Counted from the stretch's first letter, positions 19,502-29,784 are shown. The stretch is 64,000 nucleotides of DNA from Planctomycetota bacterium (GCA_019456195.1 VRUK01000003.1:35164-99163); one strand, 5' to 3'. Made by a program: numbers and translations. Notes: a model not told the origin generated them from the letters alone.

Positions 19502-20263
19502 TCACTCCTCCGTCCTATCACGAATCAGATTTTTTCGCACCGCCTGCTGAATGTCCCGTCCGATTCCTCGATTACTCAGGAATACTTCAATACCCCCTTC
19601 GTCTTCCACCTGCTCTAAGGCGGCTTGCATCCATTCTGCTTTGACTTCTTTGCCTGCTCTACGGGACAGAAGATAATCAGCCATTATATCATCACGATTA
19701 ACACCCAATAGAAGCTGGACCAGCGCACTCATCCCTCCGACACGGTCCTTTCCGCCCGAGCAGTGAATAATAACCGGCAGGTTATCACGTTCGGCTAAAA
19801 TACTGAGTATAGCAGATATCGAAGCGGAAATCTCCGCATCTAAAGCGAACGCCTTATAAGCTTCTTTGCGGGATGAAGCGTTAACTACAATAGGTAAGGA
19901 TTTATACTCAGCAAAATCAAACAGGCACTCCACATCCGGCGCCGACTGCCTTTCTCCATCACTTCGCAAATCGATAATAGTCTTAATCCCTGCCCTCTGA
20001 ATAACGTCGCATTCTGTTTCTGTGATTTCCGATAACTTACCGGAACGGTACAGCAGCTTCCTGCCCATAATCATCCCATCCATTGCAGGATAGCCGCCGG
20101 TATCCCGTGCGTTGGGAGCGTTTTTCAAATTCAGCGACCTTTCTATTGGGATACCCCCCGGCCCGCATCCACCCGCCGGCCCCATCATAGCTGCGCACAC
20201 TAAAACCCAGAAACACCACTTGAACACCAATAAGAATCGTCTATCTCCGACTATTGTTTCCAT
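19502..20263 (-). CDS. Exported tyrosine/dual-specificity-type protein phosphatase
   Basis: A 253-aa protein with an N-terminal hydrophobic segment ending in a lipobox-like GGC (about residues 31-33). The phosphatase signature HCSGGKDRVGG at 167-177 has the Cys nucleophile (168) and Arg, and the family's N-terminal NARDTGGYP and IDLRSDGE are present. It resembles the tyrosine-phosphatase family (Y_phosphatase3) that hydrolyses phospho-amino acids, phosphoinositides or nucleotides. Export makes a scavenging role or a phosphoglycan target plausible, but that is inference. GGAAGG lies 6 nt before the ATG. Confidence 0.88.
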   Translation of the reverse strand: METIVGDRRFLLVFKWCFWVLVCAAMMGPAGGCGPGGIPIERSLNLKNAPNARDTGGYPAMDGMIMGRKLLYRSGKLSEITETECDVIQRAGIKTIIDLRSDGERQSAPDVECLFDFAEYKSLPIVVNASSRKEAYKAFALDAEISASISAILSILAERDNLPVIIHCSGGKDRVGGMSALVQLLLGVNRDDIMADYLLSRRAGKEVKAEWMQAALEQVEDEGGIEVFLSNRGIGRDIQQAVRKNLIRDRTEE

Positions 20264-20746
20264 CTAAATCCTTCCCAAATCTTAAACTTCAAAAAACCAT
20301 TCTCATCTTCTGAGAGTTCAATTACAAAACTTTCAGCGAAAAGATGAATGACTAACAACTGCGTAACAGTTTTTAGTTCGTTCTATCGATTGGTTTGCCG
20401 ATATATTTTCTGTACACCTCAAATAGATAATATGGGCCTGGCTCCCATTTCCCTTTTTCAATTTCTATACAACAGTTATAAGCATCCTCTATTTTATCAA
20501 TCAAGCAGTATTGGTTTACAGTATAAACTTCACATGCATTATTGCAGGATAAAATGAGACTGTAGTAAGATTACAGAGTATTTTATTCGGTCGAAGTATT
20601 CTACTCGCAGCCGAATCATGGTGGAAATTCAAGTTTATCGTTTGGATTCGCTACAATAGCAATTCTGGAGCTGCCCTCGGCCAACCCAAGCCTTGCATAA
20701 GTGTTTGATTCCAAAAATGTTAAGTCTTATTTGCTCTGTAAAGCTA
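20264..20746. other. Intergenic region without a supported gene
   Basis: No open frame with plausible coding character is visible. The stretch is AT-rich and next to a decayed gene, so it may be eroded coding sequence. Confidence 0.5.
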
Positions 20747-21141
20747 CTACAGTCTCGATAAAGGTGAACATTCAAAAAAATCAGCTTTAGACCGACTAAC
20801 AATATCAAAGCCAAGAAAATTATAGTCAGAAAGAATTGTTTTCAAGTTAAGTGATATTTTATAATCCTTTGCTGCTCCGTCGATAAATATTAAAGGGTAT
20901 AATTTGTAAGCAAAGAAATCATATTTCCCTGGAGACCTTGTTAATAACTGTAGCATTATTTCTTCACTGTTATAAAATCCTATATCATTATGCTTCCATT
21001 TATCTATCCAATTTTCAGGCCCTTCAGATATACACTTACTCGCACTGCAGATTTCTTTAACGGTATCGTTTTTTATCCATCAGGTTTTGGACATATAAGC
21101 TTTGGAAAGAAACCTACAAGTTTTGGTTCAGGTATATTCAT
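20747..21141 (-). pseudogene. Frameshifted small protein of unknown function
   Basis: Two - strand frames read as one protein. The first starts at 21141 (MNIPEPKLVGFFPKLICPKP) and meets a TAA beside an A-run near 21075. The second continues without an ATG as KNDTVKEICSASKCISEGP and runs for about 105 residues to 20747, ending in DIVSRSKADFFECSPLSRL. The join implies a net shift of one base. The amino-acid composition is that of a real soluble protein and differs from the other frames, but I do not recognise a family. A sequencing error at the A-run is an alternative to a true mutation. Confidence 0.5.
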
Positions 21142-21380
21142 ATTTTTTATACGTCTCATTATCTATATATGTTTCCGGATAACATCCCAAGCCTTTCTTC
21201 GGTTTAAGGGAGTCTATAGAAATAATAAAAAACTAAGAGCAGTAACCTACCTCTTATTCTGCCCAATATACACATAATAGTATTTTTCGTTTATCTCACG
21301 CCACAGTGATTAACACAAAACAACAGAAAGCACAAATGAAAACATCTCTGTACTTTTCAGTCTCTTCCCCCAAAGAATAC

Positions 21381-21415
21381 GGGCTTCAGCCTCCATAGAA
21401 GGCTGAAGCCCTTTT
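21381..21415 (+). terminator. Rho-independent-type hairpin
   Basis: An 11-bp perfect stem GGGCTTCAGCC / GGCTGAAGCCC with a 9-nt loop is followed by TTTT on the + strand. It lies 120 bp beyond the 3' end of ppdK (- strand). No + strand gene precedes it, so it may work mainly as a boundary, or as a 3' stabilising hairpin for ppdK mRNA in the opposite direction. Confidence 0.7.
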
Positions 21416-21534
21416 CCCGGTTAACTGCTATCCGCCAAACACAAAAAGTGCTCAGCGGCTCTCCTCAATTATCATTAATCAATTGTAACCGATAAATCGT
21501 CAAAAGTCAATAATCATTTATCAATAATCATTAA

Positions 21535-24243
21535 TCATTTGCGGATTGCCGCCTGGGCCGCCGCTAATCTTGCAATCGGCACTCTAAACGGCGAACAGGA
21601 TACGTAATTCATCCCGACCCTGTGACAGAAGTCGATACTGTTCGGCTCGCCGCCGTGCTCGCCGCAGATACCGACCTTCAGTTTCTTCCTGGTCTGCCTG
21701 CCGAGTTTGGTACCCATCTCCACTAACTTACCGACGCCGACCTGGTCGAGCTGCTGGAACGGGTCCGCCGCATAAATACCCTTTTTGACGTATTCGCCTA
21801 AGAACTTACCGGCATCATCCCGCGAAAATCCCATCGTCATCTGCGTCAGGTCATTCGTCCCGAAGCTGAAGAACTCCGCCTCGGTGGCTATTTCGTCGGC
21901 CGTCAAAGCCGCCCTCGGCACCTCAATCATCGTCCCGATCATGTACTTGATTTTGGCCTTCTTTTCCTTAAAGACCTTATTGATTTCATCGATAACATCA
22001 TCCTTGACCAGCTTCAGTTCCGAAACAGCACCGGCCAGCGGAATCATGATCTCAGGAAGAACAACCTTACCCATTTTTTTCACTTTCAGAGCCGCCTCGA
22101 TTATCGCCCTTGCCTGCATACGGCAAATCGGAGGATACGTCACCGCCAAACGGCACCCGCGATGACCGAGCATGGGATTGAACTCGTGCAATTGGTCAAC
22201 CTTTGCCTTAACCACGGCCGGCTTGACCCCGAGCCGCAAAGCCATCTCCGCCTGACTCGCCCTGTCCTGCGGCAGAAACTCATGCAGCGGCGGATCAAGC
22301 AATCTAATCGTAACAGGAAGACCCGCCATCGCCTTGAAGATACCAACGAAATCATTGCGCTGATAAGGCAGCAGTTTCTTCAATGCACCTTCGAACTGCT
22401 TCTTGGCAACGATATTTTCCTTTTCAATTGCCTTTTTCTCTTTGGCGGTCTCGGCCGCTTCAATCTGTTCGACCATCAGGGCATAATCATCGGCCGCTAA
22501 AATTATCTGCCGCACAGGCCATATCCGATCGCCCTCGAAGAACATATGCTCGGTCCTGCAAAGTCCGATGCCTTCGGCTCCGAAGTCCCTTGCCCTCTTT
22601 GCGTCGCCCGGCGTATCGGCATTCGTGCGAACTCCCAGCTTTCGCACGCTATCGCAAATCTTCATAAACTTTTCGAAATCGCCGCTCATCTTTGGCTCCA
22701 CTGTAGCCAGTTGGCCCGTCATAATCTCACCCTTCGAGCCATCCATACTGATCCAGTCGCCTTCCTTGACGGTCAGTTTGCCTATGGTAAGTTTATTGGT
22801 TTTATAATTGATATTCAAAGCACCGACGCCTGCGACACAGCATTTACCCATACCGCGTGCGACAACAGCCGCGTGACTTGTCATGCCGCCGAAAGCTGTC
22901 AGAATACCTTCTGCCGCGTCCATTCCACCGATGTCTTCCGGGCTGGTCTCTTTCCTGACGAGAATGACCTTCTTGCCCTTGTCTCTCCAGGCCTCTGCGG
23001 TGTCGGCGGTAAATACAACCTGCCCGACCGCCGCTCCGGGTGATGCCGGAAGACCATTTGCGATTACATTGCGCTTGGCCTTTGGGTCGAAGTGAGGATG
23101 CAGCAGCCTGTCCAATTGCTCCGGCTCGACACGGTTAACCGCCATTTTTTTCGATATGAGTTTTTCGTTAACCATATCTACGGCTGTCTTTACCGCGGCC
23201 TCGGCAGTCCGCTTGCCCGTTCGCGTCTGAAGAATATAAAGCTTCTTGTTCTGGATGGTGAACTCCATATCCTGCATATCTTTGTAATGCTTCTCCAGCC
23301 GGCTCATAAGCGCCGTAAGTTGCTTGTAAGCCCTCGGCAGCTTCTTGTTCAATTTCGTTAACTCCATCGGCGTCCTTATCCCGGCCACGACATCCTCGCC
23401 CTGGGCGTTCATCAAAAACTCACCGTAGAATTCCTTCTTGCCCGTACTCGGATTACGCGTAAAGCAAACGCCCGTCCCGCAGTCGTCCCCCATATTGCCG
23501 AATACCATCGCCTGAACATTCACCGCCGTCCCCAACAGGCCGGTAATATTATTAAGCTCCCGATACCTAATCGCTCTTGGTATCATCCACGAGCCAAACA
23601 CCGCGTCGATGGCATGTCTTAGCTGAACTCTGCCGTCCTGCGGAAATAATTCGCCGACGTGTTTTTTATAGACATTCTTATATTTATCGACGACTTCCTT
23701 CAATTGTTCCGCACTCAGCTCGTTATCGAGTTCGACCCTGGCTTTCTTCTTCGCGGTATGAAGTACCTCTTCGAAGTGCTCATGCTCGCATCCCATAACA
23801 ACATCGCCGAACATATCGATAAACCGGCGATAAATATCGTAAGCAAACCGCGGGTTCCTGGTCTTTTTAATAATGCCTTCGATAACATCGTCGTTCAACC
23901 CTAAATTAAGAACTGTGTCCATCATACCGGGCATCGATACGGCCGCTCCGCTTCGGACGCTGACAAGCAGCGGGTTTTTGGGGTCGCTGAGTTTGGCGTT
24001 CATTGCCTTTTCGAGCTTGGCAAGATTTTTATCGACTTCCGCCTGAAGTCCGGCCGGCCATTTGCCCCCGGATTTATAATATTCGCTGCATACCTTCGTA
24101 CCGATGGTAAAGCCGGGCGGGACCGGCACTCCTATTTTTGTCATCTCGGCGAGATTGGCGCCCTTACCGCCCAGTAATTCCTTCATCTTAGTATTACCGT
24201 CGGCCTTGCCGCCGCCGAAAAAATACACCCTTTTTTCTGCCAT
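21535..24243 (-). CDS. ppdK: Pyruvate, phosphate dikinase
   Basis: Interconverts PEP, AMP and PPi with pyruvate, ATP and Pi. At 902 aa it matches the normal three-domain length: N-terminal nucleotide-binding domain (MAEKRVYFFGGGKADG, LLGGKGANLAEM), the central phospho-His domain with GGMTSHAAVVARGMGKCCV, and the C-terminal PEP/pyruvate TIM barrel with GTNDLTQMTMGFSRDD and CGEHGGEP. AAGGAG lies before the ATG. Single gene on the - strand; it suggests a PPi-linked glycolytic or gluconeogenic branch. Confidence 0.98.
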   Translation of the reverse strand: MAEKRVYFFGGGKADGNTKMKELLGGKGANLAEMTKIGVPVPPGFTIGTKVCSEYYKSGGKWPAGLQAEVDKNLAKLEKAMNAKLSDPKNPLLVSVRSGAAVSMPGMMDTVLNLGLNDDVIEGIIKKTRNPRFAYDIYRRFIDMFGDVVMGCEHEHFEEVLHTAKKKARVELDNELSAEQLKEVVDKYKNVYKKHVGELFPQDGRVQLRHAIDAVFGSWMIPRAIRYRELNNITGLLGTAVNVQAMVFGNMGDDCGTGVCFTRNPSTGKKEFYGEFLMNAQGEDVVAGIRTPMELTKLNKKLPRAYKQLTALMSRLEKHYKDMQDMEFTIQNKKLYILQTRTGKRTAEAAVKTAVDMVNEKLISKKMAVNRVEPEQLDRLLHPHFDPKAKRNVIANGLPASPGAAVGQVVFTADTAEAWRDKGKKVILVRKETSPEDIGGMDAAEGILTAFGGMTSHAAVVARGMGKCCVAGVGALNINYKTNKLTIGKLTVKEGDWISMDGSKGEIMTGQLATVEPKMSGDFEKFMKICDSVRKLGVRTNADTPGDAKRARDFGAEGIGLCRTEHMFFEGDRIWPVRQIILAADDYALMVEQIEAAETAKEKKAIEKENIVAKKQFEGALKKLLPYQRNDFVGIFKAMAGLPVTIRLLDPPLHEFLPQDRASQAEMALRLGVKPAVVKAKVDQLHEFNPMLGHRGCRLAVTYPPICRMQARAIIEAALKVKKMGKVVLPEIMIPLAGAVSELKLVKDDVIDEINKVFKEKKAKIKYMIGTMIEVPRAALTADEIATEAEFFSFGTNDLTQMTMGFSRDDAGKFLGEYVKKGIYAADPFQQLDQVGVGKLVEMGTKLGRQTRKKLKVGICGEHGGEPNSIDFCHRVGMNYVSCSPFRVPIARLAAAQAAIRK

Positions 24244-24538
24244 TCTAAAATTCTCCTTCTAACTACAATTTCGCATTAAAATAATCCTTAAAATAGGATT
24301 ATATCCAATATTTCTAAACATCCGCTCGCGACTTCGCAGAGCAGGTAGTAAGCATTACACAAAGCAGCAACTCCACAGGGAAAAATAAGATTGGTTAGTA
24401 TATTCACCTAAGCTGATTTTGTCAACCTTATAAGAAATTTCTTTGTCTTTTAGCAATTAAATCCCGTTGCTCCGCCTGCTGTCTGTGCATGCCAAATCGT
24501 AGAAGACAGAGGAAAGAAAATGTGCGATGGATAATGGG

Positions 24539-24922
24539 TTAATGTATGTGGCCGGATGCCAGGTGCGCCAAATTTAACCAATAGGCAATGAGTACGGCCA
24601 GCGAAACAATAACACCTTCTGAGGCAAACATTATACTCCATAGTTTTCTGCGGCCGCGGAGCATTCGTTTAAGGGCCACGACACCGGCAATAAGTGCGCC
24701 TGTCGGAAGGATGGTACATAGACTGTGAACAACTCTAAAGCCTGGTGTTTCAGCTATGAGGCAGCCTGGGAGGCTTTGTACGGCCTCGACTCTGCGGATT
24801 GACAAAATCACAGCGATAATCGCCAGAATACTCAGAATAAGTGATGCTGCGGCCAGTATGCCTGTGTGCGGTATTTGGCCGATAGTATTGTTATCTATTT
24901 CACTCATACTTTCTTCGTCCAC
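24539..24922 (-). CDS. Small integral membrane protein, unknown function
   Basis: A 127-aa protein with three predicted transmembrane helices (about 20-41, 66-87 and 95-118), separated by a basic loop (RMLRGRRK). No family motif was recognised, although the spacing resembles DUF4190-type small membrane proteins. It starts at a GTG (24922) with AAGG just upstream; an in-frame ATG five codons later is an alternative. No obvious operon partner. Confidence 0.65.
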   Translation of the reverse strand: MDEESMSEIDNNTIGQIPHTGILAAASLILSILAIIAVILSIRRVEAVQSLPGCLIAETPGFRVVHSLCTILPTGALIAGVVALKRMLRGRRKLWSIMFASEGVIVSLAVLIAYWLNLAHLASGHIH

Positions 24923-25141
24923 ATTACCTTCTTTGATTAGAGCCTTCTAATAACTACTATACTGTTAACTCAACTGCGATGTTCGGACAGTTTATTTACT
25001 CTATCAAACAACGCCGGATTTTAGATACCGATAAATGATTATTTGCCGATAGACTTTGGACAAAGGAGTGTTATACTGACACTCGGAGAGTTCAGGAGTT
25101 GTATTCCGAAACCATATAAACAATAGTTCACACTGGAGAGT

Positions 25142-26995
25142 ATGATGATCTCAGTAAAGAAGATGATGGCTGCGATTGTGACATTCGGATTTTGTGTGAG
25201 TATGTCGGTCGCAGAAGGAAGACCATTAGTGGAAATAACGCTGGTTAATGAAGGCAGGCCCAGCGCATCAATTGTTGTTGCACAGAATCCAACACCTTCA
25301 GCCAGGTTGGCCGCCCTGGAGCTTCAGTATCATTTCCGGAAAATCACGGGGGCCATCGTGCCTATAAGGACGGATCGTGAAGAGATAACAGGCCCCCGTA
25401 TCCTTGTTGGCCAAAGCAAGCAGACAAATGCCCTGGGCATTAAGGGGGCCGACTTCAAGTCACTGGAATACCTCATACAGTTCCGGCCGGATACTATTAT
25501 CCTGATCGGTCGCGACTGGCAGGACACGCAGGAGAACCGGAAGGAACTGGGCAGGGACACCTATGGCCGCACGATTCAGTCAAGCCGACACCAAATTGAT
25601 TATCATAAAGCTACAGGGCAAGCCGGACAAGGCGCCAAACCCATCACACTGCCCGGCTTTTTCGATGACCAGGGCACCTGTTACGCCGCCTATCATTTCC
25701 TGGAGAAGTTCTGCCAGGTCCGCTGGTATGGTCCGGCGGAACTTAACGTTGTGATGCCCTCTCAAAAGACTCTGACCGTGCGTGGAGGCGAGATCCGGCG
25801 ATCGCGAGACCTGAAGCATATCCATGCCTTGGGTGGTGGCTGGCCCATTATCAAGGTTCAGTGGGACAGCCCGAACGGCGACGAATTGAATCTATACTGG
25901 CGGCGCTTGCGCATAGGCGGTGAGAAATGGGCTGGCAACCACGCAATCTGGACCAAGACGGTACGTGAAGTCTTCAACAATCCGGAATATCAAGCCAAGG
26001 GCAGGGGCAGTGGAAGCCAGCTTTGCTACACCAACCCGAAGCTTGTGCAGGATGTCGCGCGTGTGGCACGTGATTATTTTGACGGAAAAGAACTGCGCGA
26101 CGGATTCAAAGCAATGGGCGATTACTTTGCCGTCGTCCCCGATGACAACTACTCATGGTGCAAGTGTGAGAAGTGCCGGCGAATTCTTGACATCAGCGAA
26201 GAAGACAAGCGGGGAGAAGGATTATTCAGTAATGCCCGCAACAGCTACTACATCTTCAATTTCGTCAACGAAGTGGCTAAGGAGGTAAGGAAGACTCACC
26301 CGCACAAGTTCATTGTCGCCCTTGCTTATTCCTCATATACCTACCCTCCGAAAGGCCTGGAACTGGAGCCCAATATCTGTGTTGCTCCTTGTCTCCAGAT
26401 CTGCTATGGCTACGATAAGAAGACGTACTATGAAAACGACCTGGCTATCTACCGGGCCTGGCTTGAGGAGGGAGACCGTCCGCTGTATCTGTGGAATTAC
26501 TTCCATCATCCCATGGAGCCGGCGGTGATCGGCAAGTGGAACTGTTTCCCATGCTTTATGCCGGATGTGATATCGCGCGAAATAAAGCGTTACTACAAAG
26601 ACGGGATTCGCGGTGTGTTCCTCTGCGGGATCGGGCAGCAGCTCGACTATTACCTGTACACGCAGACCGCCTTCGACGTCGATACCGATTATAAGGAACT
26701 CGTGGACGAGTTTTTCACTCTGTATTTCGGCGGTGCCTCCAAACCTATGAAGACGTTTTACTACCGCATTTCCGAGATCAACCGTGAGGAAGCAGTCGTG
26801 GGCACAAGTCGCGAGAAATCATGGGCAATGCTGGGAACTCCGGAACGGATGAAAGAGCTTGGAGTTTACATCGATGAAGCTGTAAAGCTTGCCGGGACGG
26901 ATATTGAGAAAAGGCGCGTTGAGACCTGGAAAAAGGGTGTGTGGGAATATATGAAAGCCGGCCATCATCAGTTCTATCTTCGCGAGAACCAGTAG
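25142..26995 (+). CDS. DUF4838 protein, exported (glycoside-hydrolase-like)
   Basis: A 617-aa exported protein with a signal peptide (about 1-26). The first 130 residues resemble the alpha/beta domain that precedes GH20- or GH67-type barrels: ASIVVAQNPTPSARLAALEL, and ITGPRILVGQ. The DUF4838 core follows: RWYGPAEL, DNYSWCKCEKCRRILD and NIFNFVNEVAKE-type elements, then LYLWNYFHHP. Such proteins are frequent in planctomycete polysaccharide-utilisation loci; the substrate is unknown. Its codon usage (more G/C-ending with GTG-rich codons) looks a little different from the neighbouring tcmP-type genes. Confidence 0.88.
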   Translation: MMISVKKMMAAIVTFGFCVSMSVAEGRPLVEITLVNEGRPSASIVVAQNPTPSARLAALELQYHFRKITGAIVPIRTDREEITGPRILVGQSKQTNALGIKGADFKSLEYLIQFRPDTIILIGRDWQDTQENRKELGRDTYGRTIQSSRHQIDYHKATGQAGQGAKPITLPGFFDDQGTCYAAYHFLEKFCQVRWYGPAELNVVMPSQKTLTVRGGEIRRSRDLKHIHALGGGWPIIKVQWDSPNGDELNLYWRRLRIGGEKWAGNHAIWTKTVREVFNNPEYQAKGRGSGSQLCYTNPKLVQDVARVARDYFDGKELRDGFKAMGDYFAVVPDDNYSWCKCEKCRRILDISEEDKRGEGLFSNARNSYYIFNFVNEVAKEVRKTHPHKFIVALAYSSYTYPPKGLELEPNICVAPCLQICYGYDKKTYYENDLAIYRAWLEEGDRPLYLWNYFHHPMEPAVIGKWNCFPCFMPDVISREIKRYYKDGIRGVFLCGIGQQLDYYLYTQTAFDVDTDYKELVDEFFTLYFGGASKPMKTFYYRISEINREEAVVGTSREKSWAMLGTPERMKELGVYIDEAVKLAGTDIEKRRVETWKKGVWEYMKAGHHQFYLRENQ

Positions 26996-27190
26996 GCATC
27001 ATATATACCCACAAAGGAATACATGAAGCATCGGAACTACCCACGCAGGGATTTTTTTCGTTTGTGCTTTCTGTTGTTTTGTGTTAATCTCTGTGGCGTG
27101 AGATAAACGGGAAATTTCGTTATGAAAAGTAGATGTTTATAGTTTTCCCTGATACAAAGTCAAAAAAGCAATCATTTTGGGAGTTTCTCT

Positions 27191-28012
27191 ATGGCGGTTA
27201 GATTCGATGAAATTGGATACTGGTCAGAGATCAAGTTAGATATAATCAAAAAATATGCTGCTGCTTATTCAGTGATAATGAATAAGCAATCCTTTATTAA
27301 CAATTATTATTATATAGACGGATTTGCAGGCGCAGGAAAACATATTTCAAAGAATACTAAAGAATTTATCCTAGGAAGCCCTGCAATTGCATTAAATGTA
27401 AATCCTCCGTTTAGTGAGTATCACTTTATCGACCTCAATGGGGATAAAGCAGATATGCTGAGAAGAGAACTGGGAAGAAACAATCCTAAAGTAAAGGTAC
27501 ATGAGGGAGACTGTAATAAGATTTTGATTGATAAAATTTTTCCTCTTGTTAGATTTGAGAATTATAATCGTGCCCTTTGTCTTCTTGATCCGTATGGGAT
27601 TCATTTAAAATGGGAAGTATTATACGCTGCTGGTAAATCTGAAGCGATAGAGGTTTTTCTTAACTTCTCTGTAATGGATATGAATATGAATGTACTACGG
27701 AGCGATCCGGAAAAAGTTGACAAAAAACAAATCAATAGGATGAATGCTTTCTGGGGAGATGAAAGCTGGCGTGAAGCTGCATATGAAGAACAAGCTGGCC
27801 TTTTTGGAAAATATGAAGAAAAAACGTCGAATCAGGCAATGGCCAAGGCTTTTCGTAAAAGACTAAAAACAAAAGCTGGTTTTAGTTATGTACCAGAACC
27901 ATTGCCAATGAGGAATACAACAGGATCTATTATTTATTATCTTTTCTTTGCATCACCTAAGAAAACAGGAAAGGATATTTTTGCGAAATACAAAAATAAA
28001 GGATTGGTGTAA
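27191..28012 (+). CDS. tcmP: Three-Cys-motif partner protein (TcmP family)
   Basis: A 273-aa cytosolic protein of the TcmP family. Marks include the N-terminal DEIGYWSEIKLDIIKKYAAA, YYYIDGFAGAGKH and the mid-protein LLDPYGIHLKW. TcmP proteins accompany a small radical-SAM-like protein with a three-Cys motif, and the partner gene is immediately downstream with the stop and start codons overlapping (TAATG). GGGAG lies 8 nt upstream of the ATG. The genes are more AT-rich than their surroundings, so the pair may be a transferred cassette. The biochemical role is unknown. Confidence 0.88.
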   Translation: MAVRFDEIGYWSEIKLDIIKKYAAAYSVIMNKQSFINNYYYIDGFAGAGKHISKNTKEFILGSPAIALNVNPPFSEYHFIDLNGDKADMLRRELGRNNPKVKVHEGDCNKILIDKIFPLVRFENYNRALCLLDPYGIHLKWEVLYAAGKSEAIEVFLNFSVMDMNMNVLRSDPEKVDKKQINRMNAFWGDESWREAAYEEQAGLFGKYEEKTSNQAMAKAFRKRLKTKAGFSYVPEPLPMRNTTGSIIYYLFFASPKKTGKDIFAKYKNKGLV

Positions 28013-28743
28013 TGGCGGAAAAATCTGCGATTGAATGGACGGAATCGACTTGGAATCCGGTAACGGGTTGTACGAAAATAAGTTCCGGCTGCCTTAATTG
28101 CTATGCCGAACGTATGGCGAGAAGATTAAGGGCGATGGGCCAGAAAAATTATCGTAACGGCTTTAGGGTTACATGTCACCGGCATACGCTTGATATGCCT
28201 TTGAAATGGAAAAGGCCGCAGATGGTTTTTGTCAATTCAATGAGCGATCTTTTTCATAAAGATGTACCGGATGATTTTGTTCTGGACATATTTTCCACTA
28301 TGCGACAAGCACAACGACATCAATATCAAATTCTGAGCAAAAGAGCTGAAAGACTAGCGAAGTTGTCGCCTGGATTGCCGTGGAGGGAAAATATATGGAT
28401 GGGTGTTACCGTAGAATCCGCGGATTATAAATACCGGATTGATTACCTGAGATACTCAGGAGCAAATATTAAATTCTTATCGCTTGAGCCGTTGTTGGGT
28501 GACTTGGGAGAACTTAATCTCGATGAGATTGACTGGGTAATTGCCGGTGGAGAATCGGGGCCGGGGGCGAGACCAATGGAAATCGGCTGGGTCAGAAATA
28601 TAAGAGAACAATGCCTTGCTCAAAAAGTACCATTTTTCTTCAAGCAATGGGGTGGTGTAAACAAGAAGAAAGCCGGCAGACTATTAGACGGTGAAACCTG
28701 GGATGAAATGCCAATTGGTTTTCGAGATAATATGTATGCCTGA
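28012..28743 (+). CDS. DUF5131 / phage Gp37-Gp68-like protein with a three-Cys motif
   Basis: A 243-aa protein. It begins SAIEWTESTWNPVTGC, and a CX6CX2C cluster (Cys20, Cys27, Cys30) fits a radical-SAM-like iron-sulfur site. Further family elements are VFVNSMSDLFHKDVP, ILSKRAERL, LSLEPLLGDL, AGGESGPGARPM and FFFKQWGG. It pairs with TcmP by overlapping start and stop codons. Homologues are found in phages and mobile DNA. The reaction is unknown; nucleic-acid or amino-acid modification would be inference only. Confidence 0.9.
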   Translation: MAEKSAIEWTESTWNPVTGCTKISSGCLNCYAERMARRLRAMGQKNYRNGFRVTCHRHTLDMPLKWKRPQMVFVNSMSDLFHKDVPDDFVLDIFSTMRQAQRHQYQILSKRAERLAKLSPGLPWRENIWMGVTVESADYKYRIDYLRYSGANIKFLSLEPLLGDLGELNLDEIDWVIAGGESGPGARPMEIGWVRNIREQCLAQKVPFFFKQWGGVNKKKAGRLLDGETWDEMPIGFRDNMYA

Positions 28744-28781
28744 TGTTATTTTTGAGGCTATCTATTTCGTTCCTTAATAAA

Positions 28782-29627
28782 TTAAGGATCTAAATATCTG
28801 TTGAGGAGGCGAGTGATATTTCCGCCGAGAACCATTTGCTCTTTTTCCTTCGGTAATTTGAGCAGGCGGATTTTATAAAGCTCCACCTGCGAGTTTACCA
28901 GCGGGCCGTCGGAGCCGAAGATAAGCTTTTCCGGCGGGAGTTCACTTGCCGCACGCTCGAGATACGTGGAGAAGACGACGGAGGATGTGTCCAGATAAAG
29001 GTTCGCCAGCCGCTTCGATGCCTCGATGGCACGGACGTGCTCGGTCCAGCTTCGCGATGCAAAACTTCCAAGGTGGGCCAGAATGAAAGAGACCTGCGGA
29101 TACGATTGAACGACCTGGAGGCTGTCATCGACATTCGGCGGGTGGAAGAGGATTGGAATTTTCAACTCGGAGGCCGTTTCGACCATTTCCTTCGATGGTA
29201 TGCCGTGGAGTTTTAGGCCTCTTAGGCCAAGCTCGCGGACTTCCCAGAGCAGCATTTTTCGGATTTTGCCCGCTTCGGTCCTGGAGTCGTGTTTGGCGAA
29301 ACCTATGAATTTGTCGGGCCATCGGCGCACGTAAGAAGCAATCTCCTCGTTGGCCTCGCGGTAGGTTGTGTTGTTGATTGGGAAGATGATTGTCTTGTCA
29401 ATTCCCGCATGTCGTGCCCGGCGCAGAGTCCATTCGGGGTCGTTGTATGTGGTCCACGGGTCGCTCTTTGGATTGTTGGAGGCATAGTTAATACCCTTGC
29501 CGGCATGGCAATGTGCGTCGATGACTTTTGGGCGTTGCGAATCCTGAGGTTGGGCTGTGTGGGCAGGCCCGGCCAGGGACAGAGAGCCGCTTAGAAGAAT
29601 GCCTTTGAAAAAGTCGCGTCTTTTCAT
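28782..29627 (-). CDS. Amidohydrolase-family protein, Tat-exported
   Basis: A TIM-barrel amidohydrolase_2-type protein. A Tat motif starts the protein (KRRDFFKG), and metal-binding VIDAHCHAG follows. The later HPPN, FILAHLGSF and IFGSDGPL are the expected His and Asp ligands. The open frame extends 19 codons further upstream, but AAAGGAAAG just before the ATG at 29627 and the Tat signal at the very N-terminus set the start there. Probably a decarboxylase or hydrolase acting on a small organic acid or lactone; the substrate is unknown. Confidence 0.88.
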   Translation of the reverse strand: MKRRDFFKGILLSGSLSLAGPAHTAQPQDSQRPKVIDAHCHAGKGINYASNNPKSDPWTTYNDPEWTLRRARHAGIDKTIIFPINNTTYREANEEIASYVRRWPDKFIGFAKHDSRTEAGKIRKMLLWEVRELGLRGLKLHGIPSKEMVETASELKIPILFHPPNVDDSLQVVQSYPQVSFILAHLGSFASRSWTEHVRAIEASKRLANLYLDTSSVVFSTYLERAASELPPEKLIFGSDGPLVNSQVELYKIRLLKLPKEKEQMVLGGNITRLLNRYLDP

Positions 29628-29784
29628 GATACTTTCCTTTGCCTGGAAGAATAAGGGCTGTGTTGTCTTTATCAGTATAACCAATTATTGACAGGTGAAA
29701 AGAAAAAGCGGGATGTGAAAGTGAAAAGCGCATAAGGCAAAAGCGCTCTTTTTTAAGTTTCCGATTTAGTTGTTGTTTTTATTA

